17,617 nucleotides of DNA from an uncultured cyanobacterium (GTDB taxonomy: Bacteria; Cyanobacteriota; Cyanobacteriia; PCC-6307; Cyanobiaceae). Below the pieces are notes generated by a model. The model did no database searches and was not told where the DNA came from. It saw only the letters and a list, made by a program, of their open reading frames with translations. The translations under genes were made by a program, and so were the position numbers. The stretch lies in the NCBI GenBank assembly GCA_903862155.1, contig CAIOXF010000215.1:1-17617 (forward strand). The letters are read 5' to 3'. Position 1 is the first letter of the stretch. Each line of letters starts with the position of its first letter. Below are positions 1-8,369 of this stretch, piece by piece.

Positions 1-1
1 C

Positions 2-109
<108 letters not shown>

Positions 110-132
110 AGCTGAGCTTCGACGGAATCCCG

Positions 133-164
133 AGCCCCCGCTTGCGCGGGGGCTTTTGTTTTCT
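133..164 (+). terminator. Rho-independent terminator of psbA
   Basis: A perfect 9-bp inverted repeat, AGCCCCCGC (133-141) and GCGGGGGCT (146-154), with a 4-base loop is followed by TTTTGTTTTCT. It sits 23 bases after the psbA stop codon and just before the next gene, so it should insulate the highly expressed psbA transcript from the cupin gene. Confidence 0.93.
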
Positions 165-171
165 GTGGTTG

Positions 172-645
172 ATGGATGTTCCTGCCTTGATCGAGCGCTA
201 CGGCCTGCAGCCCCACCCAGAGGGCGGCTGGTATTGCGAACTCCATCGCAGTCGCCAGGCGGTGGTGAGGGCCGATGGGCAGCAGCGCTCTGCCCTCACG
301 GCGATCCTCTTTCTGCTGGAGGCCGGTGCCGTGAGCCGCTGGCACCGGGTGAGCCGCGCTGATGAAACCTGGCACTTCGCCGGTGGCGATCCCCTGGACT
401 TACTCCTGTTGCAACCGGGTGAGGGGCCGATCGAGCGCCATTGTCTGGGGCCGGTCGAGGGATCGCAAAGTGCTGAGCCCTTGGCGGTGGTGCCCGCCGG
501 CTGGTGGCAGGCAGCCCGCACCCTCGGGGCCTGGAGCCTGGTGAGCTGCTGCGTGGGCCCTGGCTTTGATTTCGCCGACTTCACCCTGCTGCGGGATCTG
601 CCGGCTGATCAGCATCCGGCCCAGGCGCTCCCTGAATTCCTCTGA
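172..645 (+). CDS. Cupin-fold protein of the DUF985 (cupin_5) family
   Basis: The product has 157 residues, usual for this family. It opens with the hallmark HPEGGWYCELHRS near residues 15-27 and has the later blocks SRWHRVSRADETWHFAGG and GPGFDFADFTLL. These are typical of DUF985 proteins, small single-domain beta-barrel cupins related to yeast YML079w. The histidines of WHRV and WHFAG lie where cupins bind a ligand or metal. The biochemical role is not established; a sugar-nucleotide or small-metabolite enzyme is possible by fold only. I chose the ATG at 172 because the in-frame ATG at 142 lies inside the psbA terminator and the family begins near here. No clear ribosome-binding site is visible. 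The gene converges on the transporter gene at 690 with a 44-base gap; a 6-bp pairing of CTGGCC (649-654) with GGCCAG (679-684) lies in the gap but has no T-tract. Confidence 0.88.
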   Translation: MDVPALIERYGLQPHPEGGWYCELHRSRQAVVRADGQQRSALTAILFLLEAGAVSRWHRVSRADETWHFAGGDPLDLLLLQPGEGPIERHCLGPVEGSQSAEPLAVVPAGWWQAARTLGAWSLVSCCVGPGFDFADFTLLRDLPADQHPAQALPEFL

Positions 646-689
646 GCTCTGGCCTGAGGCTGCTTGAACGGTTCTTTCGGCCAGGCGCT

Positions 690-1394
690 TCACTCGATCA
701 GTTCGGCGCCGTTGCCCGGCACCTCTAGCCAGCGGCGCAGCCAGCCCACCAGCAGATAGAAGGGCAGGGTGTCGGCCAGGGCGGCGATTGCTTTGAACAG
801 GTAGCCGCTGGCGATGTAGCTGGCGAGCTGAGGCACCACCGGTTCCGCCGCGCGCATCGGCAGGACGTGGTTGGCATAGTGGCTTACCAGCACCACGGCG
901 GTGGTGTCCACCAGCTGGCTCACCAGGGTGGAACCGTTGTTGCGCAGCCAGAGAGCCCGGCCATTGCTGAAGCGCTTCCAGAAATGGAACATGCGCACAT
1001 CAGTGAACTGGGCCGCCAGGTAGGCCACCATCGAAGCCCCCACGGCTCCGAATGCCATCCGACGCACATCGAAGAACGTGGCCTCTGGCGCGTCAGCCAG
1101 GCCGGGCAGCACACCGCCAAGCCAGAGGGTTAGCACGATCCAGCCGTTGAGCAATAGCCCCACCCACACCAGCTGGGAGGCCTTCTGTTCACCCCAGATC
1201 TCACTGATTAGGTCGGTGCAGAGAAAGGTCACCGGGTAGGGCAGGGCTCCCACGGCAACCACGATCGGCCACGATCCGATGGAGCCCAGCTGCAGGAAGC
1301 GGGTGAGGCCGAGGATGTTGAGCATCCCCATGGTTCCGAGAAAGAGCCCTGCCAGCACCAGAAACGCCAGATCCCGGCGCTGCTTCAGAGTCAT
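690..1394 (-). CDS. Queuosine precursor transporter (VUT/YhhQ family)
   Basis: This 234-residue membrane protein matches the VUT/YhhQ (COG1738) family in length and layout. Roughly six hydrophobic segments are visible, starting with LAFLVLAGLFLGTMGMLNIL. The conserved block PYPVTFLCTDLISEIWGEQKA near residues 50-72 is the family signature. E. coli YhhQ imports preQ0 and preQ1, precursors of the modified tRNA base queuosine, across the inner membrane; the same role is inferred here. The ATG at 1394 is the natural start just before the charged MTLKQRRD and the first membrane segment. The gene stands alone on the minus strand. I looked for a preQ1 riboswitch in the leader at 1395-1560 and could not make one out. 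The upstream stretch 1395-1627 holds no gene I would support. Confidence 0.9.
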   Translation of the reverse strand: MTLKQRRDLAFLVLAGLFLGTMGMLNILGLTRFLQLGSIGSWPIVVAVGALPYPVTFLCTDLISEIWGEQKASQLVWVGLLLNGWIVLTLWLGGVLPGLADAPEATFFDVRRMAFGAVGASMVAYLAAQFTDVRMFHFWKRFSNGRALWLRNNGSTLVSQLVDTTAVVLVSHYANHVLPMRAAEPVVPQLASYIASGYLFKAIAALADTLPFYLLVGWLRRWLEVPGNGAELIE

Positions 1395-1627
1395 GGCGGG
1401 AGGCTTGGGAGCGTTCGGCGGCCACAGCTTGGCGGCCCTGCCTCAGATCAGGGAGTGGGCTCCTGTGGATTGCATCAGTGGTTCACGCTTGAGAATGGGC
1501 TGGAGGCTGAATTTTGGCAGTCCTGTTGGCTTTATGGCTGATCGAGATGTCTCCCTGTACTGAAGATCTATGCCTCCAGATTGGCGCTGGATTTGCATTG
1601 CCTTGAGGCAGATTATTGCAGTCTTGG

Positions 1628-1655
1628 CAAAAGAAAAGGGGCCCTGAAGCCCCTT
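1628..1655 (-). terminator. Terminator of tRNA-Thr
   Basis: Read on the minus strand, AAGGGGC (1655-1649) and GCCCCTT (1642-1636) form a 7-bp stem with a 6-base loop, followed by TTCTTTT. It lies 20 bases downstream of the tRNA 3' end and fits a Rho-independent terminator for it. Confidence 0.88.
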
Positions 1656-1675
1656 CCCTGTTGGGTTGTGATGCA

Positions 1676-1747
<72 letters not shown>

Positions 1748-1795
1748 GAAGGCATGAAATTAGCATTCAGCCTTGTGCACCGCCTTGAGGTTCCC

Positions 1796-2053
1796 ATGGG
1801 GTCGAAACGTTCGCAGATCGACCCCGAGCTGCGGGCTCGCTTGCTCCAGGAAGCGCGCACACCCTGGCGTGGATTGCGCCGAGGGCTTTGGGTGGCCCTG
1901 GCCGCTTCTGGGGCTGTTGGCCTGGCCACAATGGCCATGCGATCGGCGGCCGGCGATGCGGTGCCGTCAGTCGATCTGTTGATCCAGATCGGAGCCGTTG
2001 TGCTCTTCGGCGGGCTTCTCTACCTCGACCGCAACCGCGACCCGAGCAGTTGA
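1796..2053 (+). CDS. DUF3493 family small membrane protein
   Basis: This 85-residue protein starts with a charged stretch, DPELRARLLQEARTPWRGLRR, followed by two hydrophobic segments (about residues 30-48 and 58-75) and a charged end, YLDRNRD. The pattern ARTPWRGLRR plus two membrane spans is that of DUF3493, a small domain found in cyanobacteria and also at the C-terminus of the plant photosystem II assembly factor LPA1. A thylakoid-membrane or photosystem-related role is therefore plausible but only inferred. I chose the ATG at 1796 because GAGG lies five bases upstream (1787-1790) and the family begins here; an in-frame ATG at 1754 would add 14 residues. Its last 29 codons overlap, on the opposite strand, the tail of the membrane protein gene at 1967-2683. 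Confidence 0.78.
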   Translation: MGSKRSQIDPELRARLLQEARTPWRGLRRGLWVALAASGAVGLATMAMRSAAGDAVPSVDLLIQIGAVVLFGGLLYLDRNRDPSS

Positions 2054-2683
2054 GGGCTGCACCTGTGGTTCGGCAGCGCTGGGCTTGGACGTGCTGATCT
2101 CTGGAGCGCTGAGCGGCTCAAGTAGAAGCAACGGCAGACCGAGGCATAACCGCTGCGATTCGATCTGCTCGAAGCTGAGTGGGGTGAGGCTCGCCAGCGA
2201 CTCGGGAGAACGCAGCAGCAGGTCGATTGCTTGAGCCAGTTGCTGCAGCTGCCACACCATCACGGCCAGCACCGGCACCGTGAGCAAGAGGGCCACCAAC
2301 CGGTTGGCCTCAGGAAGCAGGGCCATGGGGCCTGCCAGGGCTGCACAGCGATCAATCCACCACAGCGTTGGCAGCAGCAGGGCTGCACCAACGGCGGCAG
2401 CAATACGGGGCAGAAGTTGCGGGGCGGCACTCAGGCTGCGTTGGGCCGGGGTACGCGCCTGGAGTGGGGCTTGCACCAGCAGCAGCGAAAACCCATCGGC
2501 AGGGCGCCTCGAAAGCAAAAGCGCCGGTGCTAGGGCGCCGATGCCCCACACGAGCAGCCGCTCCAGCCCGGGGACCGGGCCAGGGTCGGCGCCAGCGAGC
2601 AGCAGAAGCACCAGCAACGCCTCCAACGGCAGGGCAGCTGCTCCGAGCAGCTGCAGCCAGATCAGAGGTTCGCGGCGCGCCAA
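1967..2683 (-). CDS. Membrane protein with low-complexity C-terminal tail, last gene of the nusA-infB operon
   Basis: The product has 238 residues. After MARREPLIW come hydrophobic segments at about residues 9-30, 42-58, 88-106 and 118-145, then a Leu-rich region and a polar tail rich in E, P, S, A and Q. It resembles proteins annotated in marine picocyanobacteria as low-complexity tail membrane protein, often beside infB; this is recalled family knowledge, not a search result. No function is known. The start codon is TTG, two bases after the infB stop codon, so translation is probably coupled to infB; no better start exists in that frame. The last 29 residues are encoded antisense to the conserved end of the DUF3493 gene, which suggests the tail is not under strong selection of its own. 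Confidence 0.75.
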   Translation of the reverse strand: MARREPLIWLQLLGAAALPLEALLVLLLLAGADPGPVPGLERLLVWGIGALAPALLLSRRPADGFSLLLVQAPLQARTPAQRSLSAAPQLLPRIAAAVGAALLLPTLWWIDRCAALAGPMALLPEANRLVALLLTVPVLAVMVWQLQQLAQAIDLLLRSPESLASLTPLSFEQIESQRLCLGLPLLLLEPLSAPEISTSKPSAAEPQVQPSTARVAVAVEVEKPAEEHNGSDLDQQID

Positions 2684-2685
2684 GC

Positions 2686-5600
2686 TCAGGTGCTGAGGGT
2701 GCGGCGCTGGGTGACCAGCTTGTAGGCCTCAACGCGGTCGCCTTCCTGCCAGGAGTTGAAGCGATCGCAGCCGATGCCGCACTCGAAGCCGGTGGCAACT
2801 TCCTTGACGTCGTCTTTGTTGCGACGCAGGGAGTCGAGGTCGCCCTCGTACACCTTCTCCTTGCCACGGTGCACCCGGATCTTGCAGTTGCGCTGCAGCT
2901 TGCCGTTGGTCACGTAACAGCCAGCCACGGCGTTCTTGCCGATGGTGAACACGGCCCGCACCTCGGCTTCGCCCAGGGATTCCTCCACCAGCTCTGGCTC
3001 CAGCAGGCCTTCCATGGCCATCTGGATGTCTTCCAGCAGCTTGTAGATCACGTCGTAATCGCGCACATCCACGCCGGTGGCGTCGGCGGCGCGCTTGGCG
3101 CCAGGAGCCATCGAGGTGTTGAAACCCACGATCACGGCCCCGGAAGCGGCGGCGAGATCCACGTCGGTTTCGGTGATCTCGCCCGGTGCTGAGAGCAGCA
3201 CCCGCACCTGCACTTCCTTCTGGGGCAGCTGCTCGAGGGAGCCAAGGATGGCTTCCACCGAACCCTGCACGTCGGCCTTGAGGATGAGGTTGAGCTCCTT
3301 GAGCTCGCCCTCGCTGGCCTGACCCGACATCGACGCCAGCGACACCCGGCGCGAGGCCATCTGCTGGGCCAGACGGGTGGCGCGGGCTTCGGACGCCCGA
3401 TCCCCCACCACAGCCCGGGCCGATTTCTCGTCGGGATACACCTCGAACTCGTCGCCGGCGGTGGGAACTTCGCTGAAGCCCAGGGCCTCAACGGCGTACG
3501 ACGGGCCTGCCGCCTTCACCCGCTTGCCGGTGTCGTCGACCATGGCCCGCACCTTTCCGAGCACAGGGCCGGCGGCGACCACGTTGCCGGTGCGCAGGGT
3601 GCCGTTCTGGATCAGCAGGGTGGCCACAGGGCCCTTGGCCTTGTCGAGGTGCGCCTCGATCACGGTGCCCTTGGCCAAACGGTCGGGGTTGGCCTGCAGG
3701 TCTTCCACTTCGGAGACCAGCAGGATCATCTCCAGCAGCTTGTCGATGTTTTCGCCTTTGATGGCGCTCACCGGCACCATCACGGTGCTGCCGCCCCAGT
3801 CTTCGGCCACCAGTTCCTGAGCCGATAGCTCCTGCTTCACCCGGTCGGGGGAGGAGCCTTCCTTGTCGATCTTGTTGATGGCCACCACGATCGGCACCTT
3901 GGCGGCGCGGGCGTGGCTGATGGCCTCCAGGGTCTGGGGGCGCACGCCGTCATCAGCGGCCACCACCAGGACGGCGATGTCGGTCACCTTGGTGCCGCGG
4001 GCACGCATAGCGGTGAACGCCTCGTGGCCCGGGGTGTCGAGGAAGGTGATCTTGCGCTCTTCACCGGCGTGCTCGATCTCCACCTGATAGGCACCGATGT
4101 GCTGGGTGATGCCCCCGGCCTCGCCAGCGGCCACGCGGGTCTTGCGGATCGCGTCGAGCAGGCTCGTTTTACCGTGGTCCACGTGGCCCATCACGGTGAC
4201 CACAGGCGGGCGGCGGATCAGGTGAGCGAGGTCGCTCTCCTCGATCATTTCTACCGTCTTGGCGGCTGCCGCCTCCACGTCGTCTTCGAGCACGGGCACC
4301 CCGAACTCCTCTGCCACGGCCTCGATGGTCGAGAGGTCGAGGCTCTGGGTCACCGTGGCGATGATCCCCTTGAAGAAGAGGCTCTTGATGATCTCGGAGC
4401 TCTCCACGCCGAGCCTCTCGGCCAGCTCCTGCACCGTGAGGTTGCCCTCCGGCACGATCAGCATTTCGGGCCGCTGCTGCTTGGCCTCGCGGGCCTGGCG
4501 CAGCTCCATGGCACGGCGGCGCTGGCGCTGGCGGGTGGTTTCCTTCTTGCGCTTGCGCATCGCCCCAGTGGGCTTGGGCGCAGCTGCCATGGCCCTCGGC
4601 TTGGCTGGGCGAGCCAGGCTTGCCGAGAGCACCATGGCTTCCTGTTCGCCGGCGTAACCGCCGGTTTCCGCGGTGAGGGCGTCGTCGTTCTCACCAATGA
4701 TGTGCACCTTGGTGCGCTGCTTCTGCGGCGTGCGCGAGCGCAGGGCTTCGAGCTTGGCGCTGTCGTCCCAGTCGGGACGGCGGGGGCGACCGGGGGTGCC
4801 GGCAGGGGCCGGGCGGAAGCCAGGACGACGCGGTGCCGAAGGCGGCGTGGCGGTGGGACGCACCAGATCCGGCGTGGTGGTGCCGCTGGCACCTTCGGTG
4901 CCTGCAGGGCGCTCACCGGGCCTGCGCGGCGGCGGGGCGGTGGGTCTGCCGTTGGGCTTCTGGAGCTGCATCAGCTCGCCGGGTGCCATCGGCTTGCGCA
5001 TGCCGGCAGGCATGCCGGGGCGGGCCGGGGCACCAGGACGGCTAGCGCCGGTGGCGCCGACACCATCGCGCCGGATCGGTTTGCCAACCAGCTCCAGGGG
5101 GGCCTGGGCCGGGCGGCCGGGACCCGCCGCAGGACGGCCGGCGCCGGATTGGCCTGGACGCACAGGAGCTCCAGGCCGCTGGGGCATGCCAGGGCGCTGG
5201 CTCAGGGGCGGCCGACCGGCCGGAGGTGCGGGGCGGGTGCCGCCTGACGGGGCGCCGCTGATGGGGCGACCCACTAGCTGGGGCTTGGCGGGCGCGCCGG
5301 GGCGTGGAGCCTCGGGCTTACGGCCAGGGGCCGGAGCTGCGGGGCGCGCGGGCTTGCTAGCGATTACCACCGGCGGCTTGGCCGGTGCGGCCGGGCGGGC
5401 CGGTGGTGCGCTGGGGCGCGGCGGCGGAGCAGCGGCCGCTGGGCGAGCAGCCGGAGCGCTGGGCGCTGCAGGCTTGGCGGGAGCGCCCGGGCGCGGGGCC
5501 GGTGTAGCCGGCTTAGAGGCTGCAGGAGCGGCCGGGCGGGCCGGGGGCGCGCTGGGGCGTGGCGGTGGAGCAGCGGCCGCTGGGCGAGCAGCCGGAGCGC

Positions 5601-6051
5601 TGGGTGCTGCAGGCTTGGCGGGCGTCGCAGGACGGGGCGTCGGAGCTGCTGGTTTGGCCACAGCAGCAGCAGGGGCTGGGGCTGCTGCGGCGGGTTTGGC
5701 CGGAGCGGGCGCTGCAGGCTTGGCCGGGGCCGCGGGCTTGGCGGGAGCCGCCACAACAGCGGGCTTGGCCGGCGCAGCTGGAGCGGCTGGGGCGTTGGGG
5801 GCCGGGGCCTTCTTCACGGAGAGGATGGCCTTGCCGGGAGCGGCTGGCGCAGCAGCGGGGGCTGCGGCTGGCTTGGCGCCATTGCCGGCCTTCAGCAGGG
5901 AGCGGATGCGAGCGGCTTCGTCGTCACTGATGGAGCTGCTGTGGCTCTTGGCCGCGATCGACAGCTTCTCGGCGGCGTCGAGCACGTCCTTGTTGTCCAG
6001 GCCCAGGTCCCGGGACAGCTCATAAATTCTGACTTTGCCGCTGCTGGTCAT
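2686..6051 (-). CDS. infB: Translation initiation factor IF-2
   Basis: This 1121-residue protein is the GTPase that places initiator fMet-tRNA on the 30S subunit and promotes subunit joining. An N-terminal helical IF2N-like segment (residues 1-55) is followed by a very long Ala/Pro-rich region (about 60-450), a basic stretch, and a second IF2N segment starting at NLTVQEL (537). The G domain is intact: GHVDHGKT (622-629), DTPGHE (672-677), NKID (726-729) and SAIKG (762-766). Domains II to IV follow, with the fMet-tRNA-binding C-terminal domain at the end. The protein is longer than the roughly 890 residues of E. coli IF-2 because of the Ala/Pro region, which contains a 47-residue direct repeat. 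The start at MTSSGKVRIYELS is the conserved bacterial one. The gene lies 78 bases after rnpM and 2 bases before the membrane protein gene. Confidence 0.98.
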   Translation of the reverse strand: MTSSGKVRIYELSRDLGLDNKDVLDAAEKLSIAAKSHSSSISDDEAARIRSLLKAGNGAKPAAAPAAAPAAPGKAILSVKKAPAPNAPAAPAAPAKPAVVAAPAKPAAPAKPAAPAPAKPAAAAPAPAAAVAKPAAPTPRPATPAKPAAPSAPAARPAAAAPPPRPSAPPARPAAPAASKPATPAPRPGAPAKPAAPSAPAARPAAAAPPPRPSAPPARPAAPAKPPVVIASKPARPAAPAPGRKPEAPRPGAPAKPQLVGRPISGAPSGGTRPAPPAGRPPLSQRPGMPQRPGAPVRPGQSGAGRPAAGPGRPAQAPLELVGKPIRRDGVGATGASRPGAPARPGMPAGMRKPMAPGELMQLQKPNGRPTAPPPRRPGERPAGTEGASGTTTPDLVRPTATPPSAPRRPGFRPAPAGTPGRPRRPDWDDSAKLEALRSRTPQKQRTKVHIIGENDDALTAETGGYAGEQEAMVLSASLARPAKPRAMAAAPKPTGAMRKRKKETTRQRQRRRAMELRQAREAKQQRPEMLIVPEGNLTVQELAERLGVESSEIIKSLFFKGIIATVTQSLDLSTIEAVAEEFGVPVLEDDVEAAAAKTVEMIEESDLAHLIRRPPVVTVMGHVDHGKTSLLDAIRKTRVAAGEAGGITQHIGAYQVEIEHAGEERKITFLDTPGHEAFTAMRARGTKVTDIAVLVVAADDGVRPQTLEAISHARAAKVPIVVAINKIDKEGSSPDRVKQELSAQELVAEDWGGSTVMVPVSAIKGENIDKLLEMILLVSEVEDLQANPDRLAKGTVIEAHLDKAKGPVATLLIQNGTLRTGNVVAAGPVLGKVRAMVDDTGKRVKAAGPSYAVEALGFSEVPTAGDEFEVYPDEKSARAVVGDRASEARATRLAQQMASRRVSLASMSGQASEGELKELNLILKADVQGSVEAILGSLEQLPQKEVQVRVLLSAPGEITETDVDLAAASGAVIVGFNTSMAPGAKRAADATGVDVRDYDVIYKLLEDIQMAMEGLLEPELVEESLGEAEVRAVFTIGKNAVAGCYVTNGKLQRNCKIRVHRGKEKVYEGDLDSLRRNKDDVKEVATGFECGIGCDRFNSWQEGDRVEAYKLVTQRRTLST
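5387..5622 (-). repeat. 141-bp direct repeat inside infB
   Basis: Two nearly identical 95-base segments, 5387-5481 and 5528-5622, are offset by 141 bases, exactly 47 codons. Both encode the same Ala/Pro/Arg-rich segment, including RPAAAAPPPRPSAPPARPAA. Differences are mostly at synonymous positions. The array lies in the low-complexity linker of IF-2, upstream of the G domain, and keeps the reading frame. It looks like an internal duplication. Confidence 0.9.
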
Positions 6052-6129
6052 TCAGGTCTCCAGTGGTCGGAGCCCGCGGTCGCTGGAGGACCGGTGGGCG
6101 CCAGGCCGCAGGCGCACTGCGGCCAATGG

Positions 6130-6408
6130 TCATCTTGCCTCAGAGCCTGAAGCGCCGCCGTCGGTGAGGCGTTGCTCCAGGGCTTCAACGATGGAATCCG
6201 CAACCTGGCACCGCAGCGCCCGTTGCAGCTTCTTCTTCCGCCTGGCGTCGTCGAGGCAGCAGTGCGTCTGGCAGAGATAGGCCGAGCGGCCCATGCCCTG
6301 ATCGAGCGCCATGCCGCCTTCGGCCAGCCGGATCACCCGCCAGAGCTGGGTCCTGTCGAAGAGTTCCCGACAGGACACGCAGCGCCGGAGAACCGCCCGG
6401 GAACTCAC
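6130..6408 (-). CDS. rnpM: YlxR/RnpM family RNA-binding protein (DUF448)
   Basis: The product has 92 residues, the usual size for this family. It has the typical N-terminal RRCVSCRELFDRTQLWRVIRL, the central GRSAYLC block (about residues 40-46) and the basic RRKKKLQRAL motif (57-66). YlxR proteins are almost always encoded between nusA and infB, as here. The Bacillus subtilis homologue has been described as RnpM, a modulator of RNase P; whether that role holds in cyanobacteria is not known. The start codon is GTG, and it overlaps the nusA stop codon in the sequence GTGA, which points to translational coupling. Confidence 0.93.
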   Translation of the reverse strand: MSSRAVLRRCVSCRELFDRTQLWRVIRLAEGGMALDQGMGRSAYLCQTHCCLDDARRKKKLQRALRCQVADSIVEALEQRLTDGGASGSEAR

Positions 6409-7841
6409 CGAGCCTCGCCCTCTTCGCCCTCGGTTGCCTCCGCAGCTGCCTCAGCATCTGCCTCAGTGGCTTCCTCGGAAGCGACGTCTTCGGAAGCCTC
6501 GTCATAGGTGGCTTCCTCGTAGACAGCCTCCTCGCCGTACTCCTCTTCGTCTTCGGGGAGCGGATAGAGCTCGCGCAGGCGGGCGTCTTCCTCGGCGCGG
6601 GCGGCCTGTTCGGCGGCGAGGCGGGCCTCGGCCTCAGCTTGGAGCCGCTCCTCTTCTTCGCGCTGGGAAATCAGTTCGGCCACCACCGAGTCCTCGGCGG
6701 ACTGGTCGTACTCGTGGGAGTTCTTGATGTCGATCTTCCAGCCGGTGAGGCGGGCGGCCAGTCGCACGTTCTGACCCTCGCGGCCGATGGCCAGGCTCAG
6801 CTGATCGGGCGGCACCAGCACGTGGGCGTGATGGCCTTCGGGGTCCACCAGGCGCACCATCTCCACCCGAGCCGGGCTCAGGGAGTTGGCGATGTATTGG
6901 GCAGGATCCTGCGACCAGCGGATCACGTCGATCTTTTCGCCGCGCAGCTCATTCACCACCTGTTGGATGCGGGAGCCGCGCGCACCGATGCAGGCACCCA
7001 CCGGATCCACCTCGCGCTCCACCGAATCCACGGCCACCTTGGTGCGTGGACCCACCGAGCGGCTGGGGGGATTGGCTTCGCGGGCCACGGCCACGATCCG
7101 CACCGAGCCTTCCTGGATCTCGGGCACCTCGTTCTCGAAGAGGTACACCACCAGGCCGGCGTTGGAGCGGCTCACGAACAGCTGGGGCCCGCGGCGGGGC
7201 ACCTCGCTCACTTCCTTCAAGAACACCTTGAAGGTGGCGTTGGCGCGGTAGTTGTCGTTGGGGAGCTGGTCGCGGCGGGGCAGTTCGGCCTCCACCTCGG
7301 GACGGCCCAGGCCACTGCTCACGGCCATGATCACGCTCTGGCGCTCGAAGCGGATCACACGGGCGGTGAGCACGGGATCCTCCAGATCCGCGAACTCCTC
7401 CTGAATCATGCGGCGCTGCTGATCGCGCAGCTTCTGGGCCAGAACCTGCTTTGTGGTGGCAGCGGCCATCCGGCCGAAGTCGTCCTTCTCCGGGGTGACG
7501 TCGAGCACCACGGTGTCGCCGATCTGGGCGTCGTCGGCCACCTGCTGCACCTCAGCAAGGGCGATCTGGTGGTCGTCGCTCTCCACTTCCTCCACGATGA
7601 TCTTGGAAGCGAGCACCCGGTAACCCTCTTCGTCGAGGTCGAGCTGCACGTCGAAGTTGGAGAAGTAGTCCTCTTCGAACGGGTCTTCGCTGATGCCGAT
7701 GTAGAGCGTGCGGCGATAGCGCTCGTAGCCCTTGAGCAGGGCCTCCCGCAGGGCGGCCTCCACCACCGTCGGTGGCAGCTTCTTCTCTTCGCTGATGTCC
7801 TCGATCAGGTTGTTCAGACCGGGGAGCAGGACAAGGGCCAT
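6405..7841 (-). CDS. nusA: Transcription termination/antitermination factor NusA
   Basis: This 478-residue protein binds RNA polymerase and nascent RNA and affects pausing, termination and antitermination. The N-terminal polymerase-binding domain covers about residues 1-125, with LPPTVVEAALREALLKGYER near its start. An S1 domain lies at about 135-205. Two KH domains follow, with the GxxG-type loops GACIGARGSR (282-291) and AIGREGQNVR (351-360). The C-terminal acidic repeats of E. coli NusA are absent; in their place is a coiled, very Glu/Ala-rich tail from about residue 385. The ATG at 7841 matches the conserved start. It follows rimP by 47 bases and overlaps rnpM by 4 bases. Confidence 0.97.
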   Translation of the reverse strand: MALVLLPGLNNLIEDISEEKKLPPTVVEAALREALLKGYERYRRTLYIGISEDPFEEDYFSNFDVQLDLDEEGYRVLASKIIVEEVESDDHQIALAEVQQVADDAQIGDTVVLDVTPEKDDFGRMAAATTKQVLAQKLRDQQRRMIQEEFADLEDPVLTARVIRFERQSVIMAVSSGLGRPEVEAELPRRDQLPNDNYRANATFKVFLKEVSEVPRRGPQLFVSRSNAGLVVYLFENEVPEIQEGSVRIVAVAREANPPSRSVGPRTKVAVDSVEREVDPVGACIGARGSRIQQVVNELRGEKIDVIRWSQDPAQYIANSLSPARVEMVRLVDPEGHHAHVLVPPDQLSLAIGREGQNVRLAARLTGWKIDIKNSHEYDQSAEDSVVAELISQREEEERLQAEAEARLAAEQAARAEEDARLRELYPLPEDEEEYGEEAVYEEATYDEASEDVASEEATEADAEAAAEATEGEEGEAR

Positions 7842-7850
7842 CGGTTTTCG

Positions 7851-7880
7851 GGTGATTCAGTTGTGGGTGATTCGGTTGTG
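7851..7880. repeat. 15-bp tandem duplication between rimP and nusA
   Basis: GGTGATTCAGTTGTG (7851-7865) is followed directly by GGTGATTCGGTTGTG (7866-7880), a two-copy tandem repeat with one difference. It occupies most of the 47-base spacer upstream of the nusA start on the minus strand. Confidence 0.9.
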
Positions 7881-7888
7881 GGCGGTCC

Positions 7889-8362
7889 TCAGCCTTCGCC
7901 GGTGGGGGTCACCAGCCGCACGGCAATCACATCGCCGCGGGGGATCCGCTTGGTGCGGCCGCGCATATTCAGATGCACGGATTCAGCGTCGCGCTCCAGC
8001 AGCAGGCCTTCGCGCCGCACCTCAGCCCCCTTCGGATCGCGGTAGTGCACTTCCACCGGAAATCCGCGGAAACTGCGGAAGTCGCGGTCGTCGTGCAGCT
8101 CCTCGCCGATGCCGGGACTGCTGATTTCAAGAACATAGGCGTCGGGGAGCAGGCCGGTCGCCTCGATTGCATCGCCCAGGGGGCTGCTGAGGCCGGCGCA
8201 TTCATCCAGGCTGATGTCGGTGCCATCGGCCTTCTGCACCATCACCTGCACGGTGAGCGGGATGCGGTGGGTGTGCAGCTGCACGCTGCGCAGCTCGAAC
8301 CCCGTGGGCTCGAGCACGCCGCGGGCGAGGACTTCCAGATCCGGAATGAGGGGATGGGGCAC
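7889..8362 (-). CDS. rimP: Ribosome maturation factor RimP
   Basis: The product has 157 residues, matching the family. RimP binds the pre-30S subunit and aids its maturation. The N-terminal domain shows LEVLARGVLEPTGFEL, the centre has the diagnostic YVLEISSPGIGEEL, and the C-terminal barrel carries RDFRSFRGFPVEV. I chose the GTG at 8362 (VPHPLIPDLE) because the family begins just before this helix; the same frame is open for about 100 codons upstream, but that region is occupied by the 98-residue gene in another frame. GTG lies 7 bases after that gene's stop codon. The position ahead of nusA is the standard operon order. Confidence 0.95.
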   Translation of the reverse strand: MPHPLIPDLEVLARGVLEPTGFELRSVQLHTHRIPLTVQVMVQKADGTDISLDECAGLSSPLGDAIEATGLLPDAYVLEISSPGIGEELHDDRDFRSFRGFPVEVHYRDPKGAEVRREGLLLERDAESVHLNMRGRTKRIPRGDVIAVRLVTPTGEG

Positions 8363-8369
8363 CGCTGGA

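Noticed and set aside
142..171. Upstream ATG start for the cupin gene
   Set aside because: It lies within the psbA terminator stem and adds residues not typical of the family.
649..684. Inverted repeat CTGGCC/GGCCAG between the cupin and transporter genes as a bidirectional terminator
   Set aside because: The stem is only 6 bp with a 24-base loop and no T-tract on either strand.
1395..1560. preQ1 riboswitch upstream of the queuosine precursor transporter
   Set aside because: I could not find the conserved stem and A-rich tail of known preQ1 classes in the leader.
3913..6025. Long plus-strand open frames of about 450 codons opposite infB
   Set aside because: They mirror the low-complexity and GC-rich infB sequence and show no protein family features.
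6639..8045. A 468-codon plus-strand open frame opposite nusA and rimP
   Set aside because: It is antisense to two certain genes and is a His/Gly/Leu-rich shadow.
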